Notes under the pieces: generated by a model
The model's input: only the letters and a program-made list of their open reading frames with translations
What the model was told of the DNA's origin: nothing
Databases searched by the model: none
In this document: one piece after another, positions 1 through 8,297 of the stretch
Layout of the letters: each line of letters starts with the position of its first letter
How positions within the stretch are numbered: position 1 is the stretch's first letter
Made by a program: the position numbers and the translations under genes
Assembly (NCBI RefSeq): GCF_037113525.1
Contig: NZ_CP146963.1
Coordinates: forward strand, 1,116,001 to 1,180,000
Source of the DNA: Butyrivibrio fibrisolvens
Lineage (GTDB): Bacteria > Bacillota > Clostridia > Lachnospirales > Lachnospiraceae
Direction of reading: 5' to 3'
DNA: 64,000 nucleotides

Positions 1-62
1 ATAAGGTGTTATGAACTGACATATAAATAAATCTATTTCTGATCATATACTGCGAATTGAGA

Positions 63-133
63 AAAAGAATAATCTGATTCTTTAATGCCGGTTTTAATAA
101 AACTGTGTTTTGGGAAAAGAATAATCTGATTCT
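63..133. repeat. Two imperfect direct repeats upstream of priA
   Basis: A 19-base unit (AAAAGAATAATCTGATTCT) occurs at 63-81 and again at 115-133, 52 bases apart. Similarity continues for about 15 bases after each copy (TTAATGCCGGTTTT and CTAACGCTGTTTT). Each unit contains a short inverted repeat, AGAAT then ATTCT. It lies directly upstream of priA and could be a tandem regulatory site or a fragment of a repeat beginning outside the window. No function is assigned. Confidence 0.6.
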
Positions 134-183
134 CTAACGCTGTTTTACATAATTTGCGAGTTTATAAAGACCCGAGGACTAAC

Positions 184-2577
184 ATGGACAATACTACAGA
201 ATCTAATATATACGCCAAAATTATCATAGATATATCTCACGAGCAGGTGGACAGAACTTTCTGCTATAAAGTTCCTGAGCGCCTTATAGGCAGTGTCGAT
301 GTTGGAAGCTGCGTGCAGGTGCCATTTGGACGAGGCAATAAGGTTAGGACCGGCTACGTCATGGAGCTTACGGATACTGCGGACTTTGATCCTGCGAAGA
401 TCAAAGAGATCGTTTCTATCGCGACTGAGAATCTTCCGGCAGAAGATATTTTTATAAAGCTTGCTGCCTGGATGAAGCAAAGATACGGCTCTACCATGTA
501 TGCAGCACTTAAGACAGTACTTCCTGCGCATAAGAAACAGACAACACTTAAGCATAAGTTTATATCCTTAAGGATGGCGCAGCGAGAAGCTACAGAATAT
601 CTCTATGAATGCAGGCAAAAGAACAGGAAGGCGCAGGAAAGGCTTCTTGCAGAGCTCTTAACTGAGCCTGAAGAAAGGATTCCCTATGAGCTTGTAACAG
701 GAAAGCTCAATATTTCTGCGGCAACCATAAGAAGTCTTAAGGAAAAGTGCGTGATAAATGTCACCGAAGAAGAGTATTATCGTAACCCTGTTAATATAAG
801 TGCGGGTGCAACCAGGAGGCTTAACCTTTCTGATGAGCAGCAGCACGTAGTTGATAAGGTCATCAGCGACTTTGATGCGAATATAAAAAAGACTTATCTT
901 GTGCACGGCATAACAGGAAGCGGTAAGACTGAAGTTTATATCCGCATGATAGAAGAGATAATAGCAAGGGGCAAACAGGCTATAGTCCTTATCCCTGAGA
1001 TATCTTTGACCTATCAGACCCTTATGCGTTTCTACCGCCACTTTGGAGAGCGAGTATCAGTAATGAATTCAACTCTTTCTCCCGGGGAAAAATATGATCA
1101 GTTTGAAAGGGCAAGAAATGGCCAGCTTGACATAATAATCGGCCCTAGGTCAGCTCTTTTTACACCATTTCCAAATCTTGGACTTATAATAATAGATGAG
1201 GAGCATGAGCCTGCCTATAAATCTGAGCAGATGCCCAAGTATCATGCAAGAGAGACAGCTATTACACTTGCAAAACTGGTAAAAGACGGAGCAAGCGTGG
1301 TTTTAGGAAGTGCGACCCCTTCTCTTGAAGCCTATTACAGGGCTGTATCAGGTGAATACGAACTCTTTGAGCTTACCAAGAGACTTACAGGCGGAACATT
1401 GCCGGAAGTTGAATGCGTAGATCTAAGAGACGAGCTTAGAAGCGGCAACAGATCTATTTTTTCAAGAAGTCTTCAGGAAGCAATCGAGGATAGGCTTCAA
1501 AAGCACGAGCAGCTTATGCTCTTTATAAACAGAAGAGGACTTGCAGGATTCGTATCATGCAGAAGCTGCGGACATGTATTTAAGTGCCCTCACTGCGATG
1601 TATCTCTATCGGAGCATAGAGGCGGCAAGCTTGTATGCCACTACTGCGGATATTCAGAGCCTGTCACAAGAATATGTCCTGAGTGCGGATCCAAGTATGT
1701 TTCAGCCTTTAGGGCAGGAACAGAGCAGATAGAAAAAGAAGTTCTTAAGAACTGGCCACATGCAAGAGTCCTCAGGATGGATGCAGATACCACCAAGACT
1801 AAGGACAGCTACCAGAAGATATTGTCTGCTTTTTCCAACGAAGAAGCCGATATACTGATAGGAACGCAGATGATAGTTAAGGGCCACGATTTCCCTAAGG
1901 TTACGCTTGTGGGAGTTTTGGCTGCGGATATGTCACTTTATGCTAATGACTACAGGGCGGCAGAGCGAACCTTCCAGCTTCTGACGCAGGCAGCAGGAAG
2001 AGCAGGAAGAGGAGAACTTGCCGGCAAAGTAATAGTACAAAGCTATCAGCCTGATCACTATGCGATCCAGACCGCTGCAAGGCAGGATTATGGCGCTTTT
2101 TACGATGAAGAGATTGCCTACAGAAGGCTTCTGGCGTACCCTCCTGTTGCGCACATGATGGCAGTTCAGATCACTTCAAAAAGTGAAGAAGCAGGAATAA
2201 CTTTTTCCAATAAATTGAGGACTATTTTAGAACAGCCTGTAGTTCCTTTTCTGGATCTTGATGGTAGCAGTTATAGCTTTCGCAGTGACAATGGAAGAGG
2301 TAATTCTAACAGTAATGATATAAGCGTATCTCCCTCAGCTTATGTAAGAGGAAGCCTTATGGAGAGTGAAAAGCCGGTTATCATCGGTCCGGCAGCTGCG
2401 AATATATCAAAAATTAATGATGTTTTCAGATTTGTTATATATGTTAAGTCGCAGGATTATGCTATATTAACTAAGATGAAAGATAAAATTGAACGGTATA
2501 CCGCCAGACTCATAGAAGCTGGACAATACCGAGGATATTCGGTACAATTTGATTTTGACCCTATAAACGGTTTTTGA
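184..2577 (+). CDS. priA: Primosomal protein N' (replication restart helicase PriA)
   Basis: 3'-5' DNA helicase that reloads the replisome at stalled forks, acting in the cytoplasm on branched DNA. Visible in order: an N-terminal DNA-binding domain, Walker A GITGSGKT near residue 242, the DEEH box near residue 338, then a zinc-binding block with paired cysteines (CRSCG, CPHC, CHYC, CPECG), and the helicase C-terminal half with QAAGRAGRG. A TTG at 154 is in frame, but the ATG at 184 has GAGG seven bases upstream and is preferred, giving 797 residues. A Ser/Asn-rich insertion around residues 695-720 is unusual for the family. It heads the priA-def-fmt order seen in many Firmicutes. Confidence 0.95.
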   Translation: MDNTTESNIYAKIIIDISHEQVDRTFCYKVPERLIGSVDVGSCVQVPFGRGNKVRTGYVMELTDTADFDPAKIKEIVSIATENLPAEDIFIKLAAWMKQRYGSTMYAALKTVLPAHKKQTTLKHKFISLRMAQREATEYLYECRQKNRKAQERLLAELLTEPEERIPYELVTGKLNISAATIRSLKEKCVINVTEEEYYRNPVNISAGATRRLNLSDEQQHVVDKVISDFDANIKKTYLVHGITGSGKTEVYIRMIEEIIARGKQAIVLIPEISLTYQTLMRFYRHFGERVSVMNSTLSPGEKYDQFERARNGQLDIIIGPRSALFTPFPNLGLIIIDEEHEPAYKSEQMPKYHARETAITLAKLVKDGASVVLGSATPSLEAYYRAVSGEYELFELTKRLTGGTLPEVECVDLRDELRSGNRSIFSRSLQEAIEDRLQKHEQLMLFINRRGLAGFVSCRSCGHVFKCPHCDVSLSEHRGGKLVCHYCGYSEPVTRICPECGSKYVSAFRAGTEQIEKEVLKNWPHARVLRMDADTTKTKDSYQKILSAFSNEEADILIGTQMIVKGHDFPKVTLVGVLAADMSLYANDYRAAERTFQLLTQAAGRAGRGELAGKVIVQSYQPDHYAIQTAARQDYGAFYDEEIAYRRLLAYPPVAHMMAVQITSKSEEAGITFSNKLRTILEQPVVPFLDLDGSSYSFRSDNGRGNSNSNDISVSPSAYVRGSLMESEKPVIIGPAAANISKINDVFRFVIYVKSQDYAILTKMKDKIERYTARLIEAGQYRGYSVQFDFDPINGF

Positions 2578-2678
2578 TAATGATAATTGATAGGGATCTA
2601 CATGTTCTGCTATTGATCAGTCTATTGATTGGCTGATTATTGTATAAATTTATAATGAAGTATTAACGGAGGTTAATT

Positions 2679-3170
2679 ATGGCTATAAGACAGATTCGTG
2701 AATATGGTGATGAAGTACTTGCAAAAAAGTGCAAACCTGTCAAAGAAATGACAGATTCAATACAGGAACTTATCGATGATATGTTCGAAACAATGTATGA
2801 AGCAAATGGAGTAGGCCTTGCAGCACCTCAGGTTGGTATCCTTAAAAGGATCATGGTAATCGACTGCACAGGTGAAGATCCATTTGTATTCATCAATCCT
2901 GAGATTCTTGAGACAAGCGGTGAGCAGACAGGCTACGAAGGATGTCTTTCTATCCCTGGAAAGAGCGGCGTAGTTACAAGACCTGATCACGTAAGAGTTA
3001 AGGCTCTTGACCGCGATATGAATGAGTTCGAGCTTGAAGCTGATGAGCTTTTTGCACGCGCTATCTGCCACGAATGCGAGCACCTTGACGGACATATGTA
3101 TGTTGAAAAGGTAGCAGGCGGAGTTGAAGGACTTGTAGACAATGAAGAGCTCTATAAGGACGAGGATTAA
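2679..3170 (+). CDS. def: Peptide deformylase
   Basis: Removes the N-terminal formyl group from nascent proteins. At 163 residues it is family-typical, and all three metal/active-site motifs are present: GVGLAAPQVG, EGCLSIPG (metal Cys) and HECEHLDG (two metal His and the catalytic Glu). ATG at 2679 follows a strong ribosome site, GGAGG, seven bases before it. It lies between priA and fmt; def and fmt act at opposite ends of the same formyl-methionine cycle, which supports a shared operon. The C-terminal acidic tail (NEELYKDED) is not part of the catalytic core. Confidence 0.97.
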   Translation: MAIRQIREYGDEVLAKKCKPVKEMTDSIQELIDDMFETMYEANGVGLAAPQVGILKRIMVIDCTGEDPFVFINPEILETSGEQTGYEGCLSIPGKSGVVTRPDHVRVKALDRDMNEFELEADELFARAICHECEHLDGHMYVEKVAGGVEGLVDNEELYKDED

Positions 3171-3272
3171 TTCTATTCCGAAAAAGACTATTAGGATAGA
3201 ATGAATTGGTGTTGCGAGTCCCACCAATTTGATGAATTGACTACGTATGATACTCGCGGCGTGAGGTTTAGA

Positions 3273-4202
3273 ATGAAAATAGTATATATGGGAACTCCTG
3301 ACTTTGCTGTCGGAGCTTTGAAAGCTTTATGTGAAGCGGGATTTGAAGTTGTGTGCGCGGTTACACAGCCTGATAAACCAAAGGGAAGAAGTGGAAAGCT
3401 CGTTTTTTCTCCGGTAAAAGAATATGCGATCGAGAAAAATATTCTGGTATTTCAGCCTGAAAAGATCAGAACACCTGAAAGCGTAGAGTATCTTAAGAGT
3501 CTTGATGCAGACCTTTATGTAGTTGCTGCATTTGGACAGATCCTCTCTCAGGAAGTTCTTGATATTCCTAAGTACGGATGCGTTAATATCCATGCATCTC
3601 TTTTGCCAAAATACAGAGGAGCAGCGCCTATTCAGCAGGCACTTCTTGATGGTAACAAAGAGACCGGCGTTACACTTATGCAGATGAATGCCGGAATGGA
3701 TACAGGTGACATCCTTATGCAGGAGAGCCTTGAGATCACTGATGAGGATACAGCCGGAACACTTTTTGATAAGCTTATGGATCTTGGCGCTGACATGATA
3801 GTCCGCGCAGTTCCTATGATCGAAAAGGGAGAACTTACTCCGGTTCCGCAGGACAACGATAAGGCAACCAAAGTCGGCAAGTTCTCTAAAGATATGGGAA
3901 TCATTGACTGGTCCCAGGATGCAGCCTATATCGATAGACTTATAAGAACCATGGATCCATGGCCAAGCGCATTTACACACTGGAATGAAAAGACTCTTAA
4001 GATCTGGAAGGCAAAGCCTATTGAAGCATCATCCGGCGTACAGGCAGGCGAGATCTTTGAAGTAGGTAAGAATTCATTCAAGGTTGCTTGCGGAAATGGA
4101 AGTCTTGAAGTATTTGAAGTTCAGCTTGAGGGCAAAAAGCGTATGTCTGCCGGCGATTTCATGAGAGGTAATCACGTGGAAGCAGGGCAGAAGCTTGGAT
4201 GA
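3273..4202 (+). CDS. fmt: Methionyl-tRNA formyltransferase
   Basis: Formylates initiator Met-tRNA using 10-formyltetrahydrofolate. The N-terminal transferase domain starts MKIVYMGTPDFAVGAL and carries the HASLLPKYRGAAPIQ folate/active-site segment and GMDTGDIL; the C-terminal OB-like domain ends near ...GNHVEAGQKLG. An in-frame ATG at 3201 would add 24 residues unlike the family. The ATG at 3273 is preceded by GAGG and matches the conserved start, giving 309 residues, the usual length. It follows def after about 100 bases and is probably co-transcribed. Confidence 0.96.
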   Translation: MKIVYMGTPDFAVGALKALCEAGFEVVCAVTQPDKPKGRSGKLVFSPVKEYAIEKNILVFQPEKIRTPESVEYLKSLDADLYVVAAFGQILSQEVLDIPKYGCVNIHASLLPKYRGAAPIQQALLDGNKETGVTLMQMNAGMDTGDILMQESLEITDEDTAGTLFDKLMDLGADMIVRAVPMIEKGELTPVPQDNDKATKVGKFSKDMGIIDWSQDAAYIDRLIRTMDPWPSAFTHWNEKTLKIWKAKPIEASSGVQAGEIFEVGKNSFKVACGNGSLEVFEVQLEGKKRMSAGDFMRGNHVEAGQKLG

Positions 4203-4296
4203 TTCCAGGTAAAATAAGTTTGATGTTTTAGTAAGATTTTAACGATGGATTTTAAGCCTATTATATCTATATAGACAATTAGTAGGAGGCATAACT

Positions 4297-4983
4297 ATGA
4301 GATACTATTATTTTGACTGGACATATCTTCTTGTGATCGCAGGAGCACTTCTTAGTTTGATCGCAAGTTACAATGTAAAGGCATCATATAAAAAATATGC
4401 AAGGATTGCCAGCATGCGCGGCATGACAGGTGCAGAAGTTGCAATGCGTATACTTGAAGCTAACAACGTAAGAAATGTACAGGTAAGGCACGTAAGCGGC
4501 GAACTTACTGATCATTATGATCCCAGAACACAGACAGTCAATCTGTCAGATTCTGTATACGGATCAACATCTGTTGCTGCTCTTGGCGTAGCTGCACATG
4601 AATGCGGACACGTAATGCAGCATGAGACAGGATACACTCCTATCAAGATCCGTACAGCACTTGTCCCTGCTGCTAATATCGGTTCAAGATTTGGAATCTA
4701 TATTGTAATTCTTGGACTTATACTTGCTTTCGAGCCACTCACAACTATCGGAATCTGGGTATTTTCACTTGCAGTTTTATTCCAGATAGTAACCCTTCCT
4801 GTTGAGTTTGATGCATCAAGAAGAGCACTCGCTATGCTTGAAGGTTATGGAATGCTTGGCCAGGAAGAAGTTGGCGGCGCAAGAAAAGTCCTTACAGCTG
4901 CAGCTCTTACCTATGTTGCGGCAGCTGCATCATCAGTAATGCAGCTTGCAAGGCTTATTATACTTAGGAACAGAAGAAGATAA
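4297..4983 (+). CDS. Membrane zinc metallopeptidase (YugP-like, Zn_peptidase_2)
   Basis: A 228-residue membrane protein. It starts with a hydrophobic segment (YLLVIAGALLSLIASY), then a cytoplasmic-type region with HECGH around residues 107-111, which matches the HExxH zinc-protease signature, then two more hydrophobic segments (ISRFGIYIVILGLILAF and IWVFSLAVLFQIVTL). After these, VEFDASRRA supplies the Glu expected as third ligand in this family. Substrates of YugP-like proteins are not established. A GGAGG site precedes ATG 4297. Its stop overlaps the next start by one base (TAATG), so it is translationally coupled to rsmB. Confidence 0.9.
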   Translation: MRYYYFDWTYLLVIAGALLSLIASYNVKASYKKYARIASMRGMTGAEVAMRILEANNVRNVQVRHVSGELTDHYDPRTQTVNLSDSVYGSTSVAALGVAAHECGHVMQHETGYTPIKIRTALVPAANIGSRFGIYIVILGLILAFEPLTTIGIWVFSLAVLFQIVTLPVEFDASRRALAMLEGYGMLGQEEVGGARKVLTAAALTYVAAAASSVMQLARLIILRNRRR

Positions 4984-6458
4984 TGATAAGCGAAAGAGAA
5001 ATAGCACTGGATATAATTATGGAGACAGATAAGGGAGATGCATCGCACTCCCTTATTCGTGATGTATTGGAAAAATACGATTATCTTGAGCCAAGGCAGA
5101 AAGCTTTTATCAAAAAGCTTGCCCAGGGAAGCATGGAACGCCGTATTACCCTTGATTACATTACAGATCAGTTTGCAAGTGTCAAAACTTCTAAGCAAAA
5201 GCCCCTTATAAGAAGCCTTCTTAGAATGAGCGTGTACCAGATCTTCTATATGGATCAGGTTCCTGATAGCGCTGCGATCAACGAGGCTGTTAATCTTGCA
5301 GGCAAAAGAGGCTTTAAAAACCTCAAGGGATTTGTAAACGGAGTACTTCGTAATATCTCCAGAGAAAAAGATAAGATAACATTCCCTCTTCCATCAAAGA
5401 CTGATAAGAAGAGTCAGATTCACAGCCTTTCAGTTATTTATTCTATGCCTGAGTTTGTCTGTGAGCTTTTTGTTTCTAATTATGGATATGAGAAGGCAGA
5501 AGAAATTCTTAAATCATTTTTAAATACTCGTCCAGTTACTATCAGAATGGATGAGAGATTTTCTGAGGATGAGATCAAAGAACTGGTTCGGTCAATGAAA
5601 GAAGAATCAGGAGAAAACTTCGAGATTAAGCCTCATAACCTCCTTCCATATGCCTACGAACTTACCCATACTGATAACATTCAGTATCTTCCCGGATTCG
5701 ACGAAGGAAGATGGATGGTTCAGGATGTCAGCTCAATGCTAGTAAGTGAGGCAGCAGGACTTAAAAAAGGAGACGTTGTTGTAGATGTATGCAGCGCTCC
5801 GGGGGGTAAGGCACTTCATGCAGCAGCTAAACTTGCGGCATTTGAGAAGTTTGGAAGTAGTCTTGAAAACAATGACTCATACGGTCAGAAAGATGGACGA
5901 GATATTGCAATATCCATAAATACTGATAACAATAAACTACCACATGTTTATTCCCGCGATCTGACAGCGTTTAAGACAAGGGTTATTGAAGAAAACATAG
6001 ACAGAATGGGCCTTGAAGACATTGTAACAGTTGAAGTCCGCGATGCAAGAGAACATGATGTATCACTTGAAAATAAAGCCGATGTTCTGTACTGCGATCT
6101 TCCATGTTCAGGTCTTGGAATTATTGGAAGAAAGGCCGATATAAAGTACGGCGTATCTAAAAAGTCATTAAAATCGCTGACAGATCTTCAAAAAGAGATT
6201 CTTGGAAGCGTATGGAACTATGTAAAACCGGGCGGAATCATGATGTATTCAACCTGTACCATCAATCCATATGAGAATGAGAAGATGGTAGAGTATATAT
6301 GCGAGAACCTGCCTTTTGAAAGAGTAGATATTATTGAAAGTATGCCGGAAGCACTTAGAGGTGAAGAGAGCCTTTCAAAGGGATATTTGCAACTTCTCCC
6401 AGGTGTATACGGTACTGATGGATTCTTCCTGGCGAAGTTAAGGAGAGTTACTACATAA
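4983..6458 (+). CDS. rsmB: 16S rRNA m5C967 methyltransferase RsmB/Sun
   Basis: S-adenosylmethionine-dependent RNA cytosine-5 methyltransferase. Residues 1-140 form the NusB-like RNA-binding domain; the catalytic domain shows the SAM loop CSAPGGKA, DLPCSGLGIIGRK (Cys of motif IV) and STCTINPYENE (catalytic Cys of motif VI). At 491 residues it is longer than the usual ~430-450. The excess is mainly a polar insertion after the SAM loop (about residues 290-320, rich in Asn, Asp and Ser). The start overlaps the preceding stop and the stop overlaps the next start (TAATG), so the gene sits inside a tight operon. Confidence 0.93.
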   Translation: MISEREIALDIIMETDKGDASHSLIRDVLEKYDYLEPRQKAFIKKLAQGSMERRITLDYITDQFASVKTSKQKPLIRSLLRMSVYQIFYMDQVPDSAAINEAVNLAGKRGFKNLKGFVNGVLRNISREKDKITFPLPSKTDKKSQIHSLSVIYSMPEFVCELFVSNYGYEKAEEILKSFLNTRPVTIRMDERFSEDEIKELVRSMKEESGENFEIKPHNLLPYAYELTHTDNIQYLPGFDEGRWMVQDVSSMLVSEAAGLKKGDVVVDVCSAPGGKALHAAAKLAAFEKFGSSLENNDSYGQKDGRDIAISINTDNNKLPHVYSRDLTAFKTRVIEENIDRMGLEDIVTVEVRDAREHDVSLENKADVLYCDLPCSGLGIIGRKADIKYGVSKKSLKSLTDLQKEILGSVWNYVKPGGIMMYSTCTINPYENEKMVEYICENLPFERVDIIESMPEALRGEESLSKGYLQLLPGVYGTDGFFLAKLRRVTT

Positions 6459-7531
6459 TGTCAAATGAAATCATTTCTGATAATACAACAATAAATGCAC
6501 TCCCGGACATCAAGTCCATGCCGCTTCCTGAACTTACAGAAGCGGTAGTATCTCTTGGCGAGCCCAAATTCCGTGCCAAGCAGCTCTACGAGTGGATGCA
6601 CAAGAAGATGGCAGGAAGCTATGATGAGATGACCAATATTCCTAAGTCTCTTAAAGAGAAGCTTTCAAATGCCTACTCTTTTACTTCTCTTCAGGTAGTA
6701 GATGTTCAGGAATCAAAGCTTGATGAGACCAAGAAGTTCCTCTTTGGCCTTTCTGACGGCAATGTCATCGAAAGTGTATTTATGAAATACAAGTTCGGAT
6801 GTAGTGTTTGTATCTCATCACAGGTTGGATGCCGCATGGGATGCAGATTTTGTGCTTCTACAATAGACGGCGTCGTAAGATCTCTTTTGCCGGGAGAGAT
6901 GCTTGATCAGATCTATGCTATTTCAAGGATCACAGGACAGAAGATATCTCACGTAGTAGTCATGGGTTCAGGAGAACCTCTTGATAATTACGATAACCTG
7001 TTAAAATTCATCCGCATGCTTACGGGTGAAGAAGGCATGAACATGAGTCAGAGAAATCTGACCGTTTCTACCTGCGGACTTGTTCCAAAGATCAGAGAAC
7101 TTGCAGGAGAGCACTTTTCTATCAATCTTGCATTATCTTTACATGCCTCCAATCAGGAAAAGAGACAAAAGCTTATGCCTATAGCCAATAAGTATGAGCT
7201 TTCAGAAGTTATAGACGCTTGTAAGTTTTATTTTGATGAGACAGGAAGACAGCTTACATTTGAATATTCGCTTGTTGCAGGTGTTAATGATACCGCAGAA
7301 GATGCAGCAGAACTTGTTGATCTTTTGAAGGGCCTTAATGCAATAGTAAATCTTATCCCTGTAAACCCGATCAAAGAGCGCAACTTTGCGGCTCCGACTC
7401 GTGAGAATGCCCTCGCTTTTAAAAATAAACTTGAAAAAAGCGGAATAAATGTTACTATAAGAAGGGAAATGGGCAGGGATATTGACGGTGCATGCGGACA
7501 ACTTCGCAGACGACACCTGAATGAAAAATAA
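6458..7531 (+). CDS. rlmN: Dual-specificity RNA methyltransferase RlmN
   Basis: Radical-SAM enzyme that methylates C2 of adenosine in 23S rRNA (A2503) and some tRNAs. The iron-sulfur cluster motif CRMGCRFC (CX3CX2C) is present, and the C-terminal Cys of GACGQL is the expected methyl-carrying residue. The length of 357 residues is typical. A 25-residue N-terminal extension precedes the conserved SMPLPELTEAV block. ATG 6458 overlaps the rsmB stop by one base. Confidence 0.96.
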   Translation: MSNEIISDNTTINALPDIKSMPLPELTEAVVSLGEPKFRAKQLYEWMHKKMAGSYDEMTNIPKSLKEKLSNAYSFTSLQVVDVQESKLDETKKFLFGLSDGNVIESVFMKYKFGCSVCISSQVGCRMGCRFCASTIDGVVRSLLPGEMLDQIYAISRITGQKISHVVVMGSGEPLDNYDNLLKFIRMLTGEEGMNMSQRNLTVSTCGLVPKIRELAGEHFSINLALSLHASNQEKRQKLMPIANKYELSEVIDACKFYFDETGRQLTFEYSLVAGVNDTAEDAAELVDLLKGLNAIVNLIPVNPIKERNFAAPTRENALAFKNKLEKSGINVTIRREMGRDIDGACGQLRRRHLNEK

Positions 7532-7556
7532 CCTGCTGTTTTTATGGAGGAGAGTC

Positions 7557-8297
7557 TTGATCAAATCGTTTTCCATTACTGACATTGGAAAAGAGCGCGA
7601 GCTGAACCAGGATTATGTTTTTGAATCCCATGAGAGAATTGGAAATCTGTCCAATCTTTTTATTGTTGCGGACGGAATGGGAGGACATAATGCAGGAGAC
7701 TATGCGTCACGTTTCAGTGTGAATAAAATAGTCGAAGGCATAGAAAGCTCTTTTGAGCAGAGTCCTATAAAGATCCTGAATCAGGCAATTCAGAATGCCA
7801 ATTCGCTTCTTCGCCGTGTCGCAGAAGACGATATACGCATGAAGGGGATGGGGACAACCCTTGTTGCAGCAACAATTATGGGGCATTTTCTGCAGGTCGC
7901 TAATATTGGCGATAGCAGATTATACATCATAAATGGCGATAGTATCAGGCAGATCACCAGAGATCATTCTCTTGTTGAGGAGATGGTCAGAATGGGTGGT
8001 ATTGACAGAGAAGCTGCGCGCAATCACATTGACAAGAACATAATAACCAGAGCTGTAGGTGCTACAGACAAACTGGATATCGACTTTTTCCAGGAAGAGC
8101 TTAATGTTGGCGATACGATCCTGATGTGTTCAGATGGTCTTACGAACATGTTAAGTGATGAAGAGATTAGGAAGATTGTCAATAAGCAGGGTGAGATAGA
8201 GGATAAAGCCCGAATACTTGTAAAGACTGCCAATGAGAATGGTGGTAAAGACAACATTTCAGTTATCCTTATTGAAATCTCGGAGGAAGACAGATGA
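7557..8297 (+). CDS. prpC: PP2C-family Ser/Thr protein phosphatase (Stp/PrpC)
   Basis: Metal-dependent phosphatase that reverses phosphorylation by the kinase encoded next. Conserved metal-binding motifs are visible: IVADGMGGHNAGD, GMGTTLVAA, ANIGDSRLYI, DHSLVEEMV, MCSDGLTNML and GGKDNISVI. An ATG at 7521 lies inside rlmN. A better start is TTG 7557, six bases after GGAGG (7546-7550), giving a protein beginning MIKSFSITDIGKERELNQD, as homologues do. This yields 246 residues. The stop overlaps the kinase start (ATGA). Confidence 0.93.
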   Translation: MIKSFSITDIGKERELNQDYVFESHERIGNLSNLFIVADGMGGHNAGDYASRFSVNKIVEGIESSFEQSPIKILNQAIQNANSLLRRVAEDDIRMKGMGTTLVAATIMGHFLQVANIGDSRLYIINGDSIRQITRDHSLVEEMVRMGGIDREAARNHIDKNIITRAVGATDKLDIDFFQEELNVGDTILMCSDGLTNMLSDEEIRKIVNKQGEIEDKARILVKTANENGGKDNISVILIEISEEDR

